In this document: in pieces, positions 58,276-64,000 of the stretch
Position numbering within the stretch: the stretch's first letter is position 1
Layout of the letters: the number at the start of each line of letters is the position of its first letter
NCBI RefSeq assembly: GCF_009870125.1
Contig: NC_046683.1
Coordinates: forward strand, 48,561,869-48,625,868
Length of the DNA: 64,000 bases
From: Drosophila pseudoobscura
Taxonomy: Eukaryota; Arthropoda; Insecta; Diptera; Drosophilidae
Direction: 5' to 3'
Made by a program: the position numbers and the translations under genes
The notes under the pieces: model-generated
What the model was told of the DNA's origin: nothing
The model's input: the letters and a program-made list of their open reading frames with translations, nothing else
Databases searched by the model: none

Positions 58276-61200
58276 GATTGCCAAGTTTTTGTCATAAAAA
58301 AAAAAGCAAAAAACTGCAGCTAAATGAATCTCTGGCCACTTTTCGAAGATTAATTGCTAGCGACAGTCGCCACAGAGACAACGACAGACAGACAGCGACG
58401 GCGACTGCGCCTGCGACTGTAGATTGGAGTCTGAGGCAGCTCTTGGCCAGAGACCAGACCATAAAAATCGGCAGCCACATTAACATGACGTCAACGACAA
58501 CGAATACGAATACGAATACGACTGTGAGTACGACTGCGAGTACGAGTACGAGGTACAACTCAATCGGGGCGACCTTTGGCGACCACTTTGGGGACGGGAC
58601 GGGCCGGGCCAGTGGCGATTAAGGCCAGAAAAGCTCTCGCGGATTTTTTATTTGTATTTTTCATTTCTCGGGAGATTTCTTTTGACACGCCCCAAAAAAT
58701 ACAAAAATACACAAATAAATAAAAATAAAACTGCGGTTTGCCGTGCGCTTTCGGTGTCATCACATATTCGTTTTATTTTTTCTTGATTTCTTGATTTTTT
58801 GAGTTTTGGATTTTGATTTTTACTCTTTTTGGGGAGTGTGTGGTGTGTGGTGTGGTGTGGTGCTGGCGCTTTATTCATAAATCCATCAGCTGCATATGAA
58901 ATGTAGCTTAATTAACAAAAAAGAGCCCGTCTCGATGGGCAGAAGAAGAAAAGGCCACTGCGACACCCAGTCGTAGAGCAGTTCCATTCATTCATTCGTT
59001 CATTGAACAACGCGAGTGTCTTGTTTTATGTGTCTGCCACACAAATCTTCTTGAATATCGCCCCATAATTGAGTTGGCAAACGAATCGGTTCACTCGGCC
59101 CCATCGCCAGCCCCATCGCCAGCCCCCCGAAGCGATTCGAAACGGTAAATATCCAGCTGAAAGAAAGGAACGGGTCATAAACAAACGAATCAAATTACGA
59201 GACGAGGCAAACGAAATCAATTAACACCTGCTGCAGATGATGTGGATTGTGGAGTGTGGATTGTGGTGGACGGTGTATGGTGGCCCCCAGTCATCGATCA
59301 ATCGGTGACACGAGCTGCATAAATTATCTCCAGTGTCCAGTGTCCATCGTCCAGCGTCCAGCGTCCAGTGTCCATCGTCCAGTGTCCGCTTTCTAGACTT
59401 CACTGTTGGCAGGCCGCTCTTTCCAGTGTTCACTGTCCGCCACAGCATAATTGTGTGTGTTCTTTGTTGAAGGGGGGGGAATTAGCATATCAAACGAAGC
59501 ATAATTGCACGATAATCGACCACAAAAAACCAGAAAAACGTAAGAAAATCAAAGCTCAAACAAATAATTAATGGCCTTTGAAGGGGCTTCGCAGCGGCTT
59601 CGAGACACCCCATGGAGAAGTCTTTCTGCCAAAGAAAACGTATTTCAAGGAAACGGTTCACCCAAAAGAAGAGAAAAAGCCTCTCTGTCTCTAAGAAATT
59701 CCAATGAAATGGAAGCTTATTCTAAATATAATACATGCCTTCATGCTATTTGGGGGAGTACTCGCTGAAGTCTCTATGGAAACCACATAAATAATCACTT
59801 CACTGCTTTCGATGCTCTGCCATTGAAGGAAGTATCCAAAGAAAATCATAGCTTCCTCCTTGTTATGGGTAGATCCACCCAGAGAGACACGTTCTTGCCT
59901 TCTTCTGGACATCCTCTTATCTGTTATCCCTGGCACCCTCTTGCTCTGTCTCGCCCAGAGACAACCCCAACGAATTTCGTGGACTTTGGCGCGTTTTGCA
60001 TGCGTTTCTTGACGCCTGACGCTCGCCGAAAGGCGGCTGCCTGCTCCTCCGCTCTACATTCCCAGTCCCTGTGTATTCTCCCCGATCCCCGATCCCCGAT
60101 CTGCTGGACTGGACTCTTGGACTCTTTCGATCGTATAATGCAAAGTGACAGCAACGGCTTGTAGGCAATCAAAATGCGAGCCAAAACACGCGCAAAGTTT
60201 TCAATTGCAGGTTGTTGTTTTTTTTTATAGTGTCGTTGTTTCGGTTTTCCCCTTGCCGCAGGTTGCTGCAACTTGTTGTTGTGGTTGTTGCATACTCCAC
60301 CTGGCAGCAACGAGGCAAATTGAAAGAACTTGTTGCAGTCAACGCGGTTCAAAAATTGAATGCTTTGCACTTGCATTTTTGCGGTCACACACAGAGCAGC
60401 ACCACAACCAGAGGCACCACCAGAGGGGGGACTTCGACTCCGACTTCGACTCCGACTTGGACTTGGACTGGCGAGTGCACTTTCGGTGGTTACAACTATT
60501 GATTACATGCCACGGCAACACACAGCTCACATTACGCCACACAAAATGCGGGTGTTGCACGCCTCCAGTCTGCAGTCTGCAGTCTGGAGTCTCCATTCTG
60601 CCACTCTGCCACTCTGGCATTCTGCAGTCTCCTTGGAGGCTCTCTCTCGCTCTCTCACTTGTAATTAATGCGGGAGCCTGCGCTGACATTTTGAGAAATT
60701 TATTGCTGCAAGTGGATTTATAGTCTGCGACATTTTATAGGCTGCAACCACAGAGGTACACAGAGGTACACAGAGGTTGCACCGAGAAGGAGAGGATCCC
60801 GTGCGATCCCTCCAGGATCCTTCCTTAATGCTCATCATGTGTGCGCGCGCGCATATATAATTTGTGCCTGGCTACCCGATAATGATCGGCCTTTCGGCAT
60901 AATAAATTTTACACAGAAACAACTGAAACAACAGAAACAACACGGGGGAAAAACGTTAAGAAACTTTCAACTTGTTTTTGCGGCAGGCAAAGGCAAAGGC
61001 CGAGGCAAAGGCTGGCTGTAGGTTGGCGTCTTGCCCCAATGTATCTGCCGCTTGCAATCTATATTAATTTTTATATACAGGAGACGAGGAGACGAGGAGG
61101 CGACGTCTTTCAGGGAATGGGTCACGCCGCCACAGCCGCCGCATGCACTTTCATAAATGCCAAAAATTTCACCTGCTTTCACAAAAAGATGATTAAAAAT

Positions 61201-61883
61201 AAATACTCCTCGTATGCAGTCCGTTCCGCGATCCCTTTCCGCCGGGCCCGCGCTCGCGAGAGATATCTTCAAAGTGCAGCCCAGTGGATCGGTGGATCGC
61301 TGGATCGGAGTCTGAGAACGAATCCCTCCGCCCCAAAAACTTGCTTGATATACGATAATTTCGTTCTGATAATGTGATGGACAGAAGGCTAAGAAAGGGA
61401 ATGGGAATGGAGTGGAGTGGAATGAAGTGGAATGGGGGATTCCAGTGGAGGATCTGGATGTTTGACCCACTTTGAAAGATCCACTCCACTCCCGAGGCGA
61501 CTCCCAGTGCGTGAGTGTTGAGGCCCACAGAAAGCGTTTAAGGCTAATTGCAAAAGATCGCTTTTGACTGATAAACGATGGAGCAATCGAGCAATGGAGT
61601 GAAGGGTGAAGGTGAAGGAGGAGTAGGCGGACGAAAGGGTTTCGCGTCTCTCTCCCTCTCTCTCGCTCTCTGGCGCTGACCCCAAACCCCAAAACCCCAA
61701 CAAAAACAAATACGAAAGCGCGCTCGTGCTTAATGATGATTGCTGTGAGACTGCGGCCCTAGAGGTTAAAAATTAAATAATTTCCAAGTTGGAGTCGAAG
61801 TTTTTAGCCCAAAAACTGATGCCCAAGCCAAGTCTAAGTCTATGGCTAAAATGGCAGGCGTTTCAGCCATTCATTTTTGACCA

Positions 61884-61916
61884 TACCGTACCGTACCGTA
61901 CCGTACCGTACCGTAC
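61884..61916. repeat. (TACCG)n pentamer array
   Basis: Six perfect TACCG units are followed by TACGTTGG. Confidence 0.9.
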
Positions 61917-63588
61917 GTTGGCCATATATAATTAGCATGAAATGAGCGTCAGGGATCTTTCGCTCTTGGCGCTTTTTGGCTTCGTTTTGTGGCCGGGCCC
62001 GGGCTGTGCTGACCATTCTTCAGAGCTCCGCTGCGGAGCCACACATCTTTATGTTAATTCAGCAATTAAGCAGCAAATCGTGTGCCTAATTATGATAAAC
62101 TCTTGCAGCGAGCTAGTGGAAACATCACTGTTTTGAGAAGGAAGTGCCACAAAGCGAAGATTCATCCCACTCACATCACATTCGGAGTGGCAGAACAGAA
62201 CAGAAACAGAGACAGCAACAGAGACAGGGACAGAGATAGAACCCGTTTCGTTCTCTGTGTTGCCCTTGGAGGAGGCGCCTCGCCTCGCCTTGCCTTTCCT
62301 CCTCTTGCATTCGGTTGGGTTTGCCGATAAAGCGGCAATGGTTTAATTTAGCTGCAAGGAACAGCAGCGGCAGCAGCAGCAGCAGATGACGACAGGATCG
62401 TTGGGCCCACTGTTGGGCCTACGTGGCGTGGAGTGTGTGCAACGTGCAACAGAAGCAGCACCAGCAGCAGCAGCAGCAGCAGAGGGGCACTAGCAGCAAA
62501 ACAAATGTGTCTGTATATCGCTGGCTAAATTGACTTTGATCACGCGATCGCCCTCTGGAAGAAGAGCCTGGACTCTGGGTATCGGGCGCGGCCTTTTGTG
62601 GCGTCCTCAAACGGAAGTATGCTAAGCAACTTGTTGCTGCCACATGCCCCCTATGCAACGGGCAGCAGTAGGAGCAGCTGAAGGTGTATATTGCAAAAAT
62701 AATTACATTTGATTGTAAAAGGCCCAGGCGTCTGCGTTTCTAGTAGGAGACCAGCGACCAGGGACTAGACGGCCACTTGGACCGACTCGAAGTGGAGGCA
62801 GAAGCAAGAGGCATGCCAGAGAAAAATGTGCAACATGATTGCAGTTTACAGCCGCAACAGCAGCAGCAGCAGCAGCAGAGGGAGCAGCACCCAGCACCCA
62901 GTGGCAGTGGCAGTGGCAGGCAGCAAAAACCAACAGATAAAATGCATTTACAATTGAATTTGAATGTAATTTTATTTAAGCTGCGGTCAGCCAGGGGCCG
63001 CTTGCTGCATGCTGCATGCTGCATGTGTGCTGTTGCAGTGTTGCTCCTTTGGCACGGGAGCAACAATTGGCCAAGAGGCAAGGCAGGAAATTGCCATTAT
63101 CTGGCATTATCCACTTGGTCAACGGTAGCGGCAGCGGCAGCAGCGTAGGTTGCAGCAGCCCCAATCCGTGGGGCAGTCAATCCGATCTCTCAGATCAGAG
63201 GCCTCTCGTCTTAATTAATGATCCCAGTCCCCGCAGTGGAGCAGCAGTGGCAGCAGCAGCAACTAATTAGCATATCGTTAGCTCGCATATTGACGTCAAA
63301 TTTGGTTCGGGCCGCAATTCGCAGTCGTTTTCAAAATTACAGTGATCATTTTAATTGCAGTGCGCCAGACGCCGGCCACTGGACTCAGATGTGTATGTGG
63401 TCTCCAATTCAAATAAATAGCAACAAACAGCAACAGTGGCAGTGGCAGTGGCAGGGGCCGGGCAGTAGTTCATATAATAAATGAGATTTTCATTTGACAG
63501 ATTGCCAGAGGTTTATGCAGCGTAGAAATACACGAAAAAAGAACACAAGAAGATCTATTCCTTCTCCAAAAGGAATTCCCACTTACAG

Positions 63589-63726
63589 ATGATATTTGCA
63601 GCAAAAAGTACTAAGATATTCCTCATTCTTGTGTGGACATTATCTGCTTGTAGTCTCCCAGTGAACAGGAGGCAAGATCTGCCAACGAATGCTATATCCT
63701 CGCCTATATATAGGAGCTCCGCATAA
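63589..63726 (+). CDS. 45-residue secreted-peptide-like ORF
   Basis: The ATG at 63589 opens 45 codons ending in TAA. The N-terminus (MIFAAKSTK, then IFLILVWTLSACS) has the basic-hydrophobic-small pattern of a signal peptide, with a likely cut after ACS near residue 22. The remainder is LPVNRRQDLPTNAISSPI and then YRSSA. TATAATAAA near 63473 lies about 115 bases upstream and could serve as a TATA box. The frame is not repeat-derived, unlike most ORFs nearby. I do not recognise a family. A fly immune or reproductive peptide gene is possible, but so is chance. Confidence 0.3.
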   Translation: MIFAAKSTKIFLILVWTLSACSLPVNRRQDLPTNAISSPIYRSSA

Positions 63727-64000
63727 ACTCTGCATTCCAGATACCAGGAAAAACAATTAAGAGTCAGCTTTTCCACTCAATTGGCAGCTTTTCTTGTGTT
63801 GCCAGCGAATTGTGAGTGAGTGGGGAGGCGGCACCAGCAGCAGCAAGCAACATGTTGCCGCTGTCATTGGTTGCACAAAGCCAAAAAGAGATAGATATAG
63901 AGAGAGAGAGAGGCAGAGAGAAAAGTGATTGTTGTAGGCGTATTTTATAAAGAGACTTTTCAGTGTTTAGTTTAGGTTTTTTCCTCTTTCTCTCTCTCCA
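63727..64000. other. window end, non-coding
   Basis: CAG repeats and GA/CT tracts (63898-63912 and 63981-64000) are present. No gene is supported. Confidence 0.5.

Larger units (their letters stand above)
57548..63470 (+). other. probable intron of the rightward gene
   Basis: Non-coding sequence follows the donor at 57548. It holds a degenerate 38-46-base repeat at 57912-58275 and a TACCG array at 61884-61916. ORFs here are repeat-driven. A 65-codon frame at 59571 (MAFEGASQRLRDT...) has no supporting signals. Confidence 0.4.

Noticed and set aside
59571..59768. 65-codon ORF starting MAFEGASQRLRDT
   Set aside because: It is reasonably mixed in composition, but there is no promoter, splice or poly(A) signal and no family match.
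60967..61692. 241-codon minus-strand ORF
   Set aside because: Mixed low-complexity sequence over GA tracts with no recognisable motif or gene signals.

Overview
The window reads as nuclear DNA of a Drosophila species. The genes are split by short GT-AG introns with fly codon usage, and they sit in long non-coding DNA rich in CAG/CTG, CT/GA and CA tracts. Side-by-side amino-acid transporters of the pathetic/SLC36 type next to a delta-9-type fatty-acyl desaturase resemble the 67F-68A region of D. melanogaster 3L (Muller element D), as far as I recall it. An obscura-group species (Muller D = XR) is plausible, but that is inference.

Layout. (1) 1-11785, + strand: a SLC36-type transporter, probably pathetic (path). 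It has six coding exons from 3217 to 11153, a 5.3-kb first intron, and a poly(A) signal at 11739. (2) 11786-13899: a 319-bp tandem repeat of about 6.6 copies starting just after the path poly(A) signal. A diverged flank follows, then a small minus-strand gene or gene relic (14403-14597). (3) 14830-21200: non-coding DNA with microsatellites. (4) 21223-24860, - strand: two further SLC36-type transporters in tandem, reconstructed here as 6 exons/432 aa and 8 exons/482 aa. Only about 110 bp separates the stop codon of one from the start of the next. (5) 26073-27134, - strand: an intact single-exon desaturase, probably Fad2/desatF, with a TATA box and a very short 5' UTR. (6) 27200-64000: almost no recognisable protein genes. 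It holds a likely 5' UTR exon with a perfect donor at 42875/42876 and a small internal exon at 57490-57547. Both are on the + strand and look like the start of a large gene running out of the window to the right. A striking cluster of GTATCT/AGATAC hexamers lies just upstream (40080-40850).

The three transporters share intron positions and phases, so they are old tandem duplicates. They would import small neutral amino acids with protons or act as amino-acid-sensing transceptors. The desaturase makes unsaturated fatty acyl-CoA and, if it is desatF, cuticular hydrocarbon dienes.

Less certain but worth attention are several short coding-like segments: an orphan exon-like block inside path intron 1 (7768-8072), a 45-codon secreted-peptide-like ORF at 63589, a 69-codon ORF at 28805 and a 70-codon ORF at 16939. 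No tRNA, rRNA, CRISPR or intact transposon was seen.
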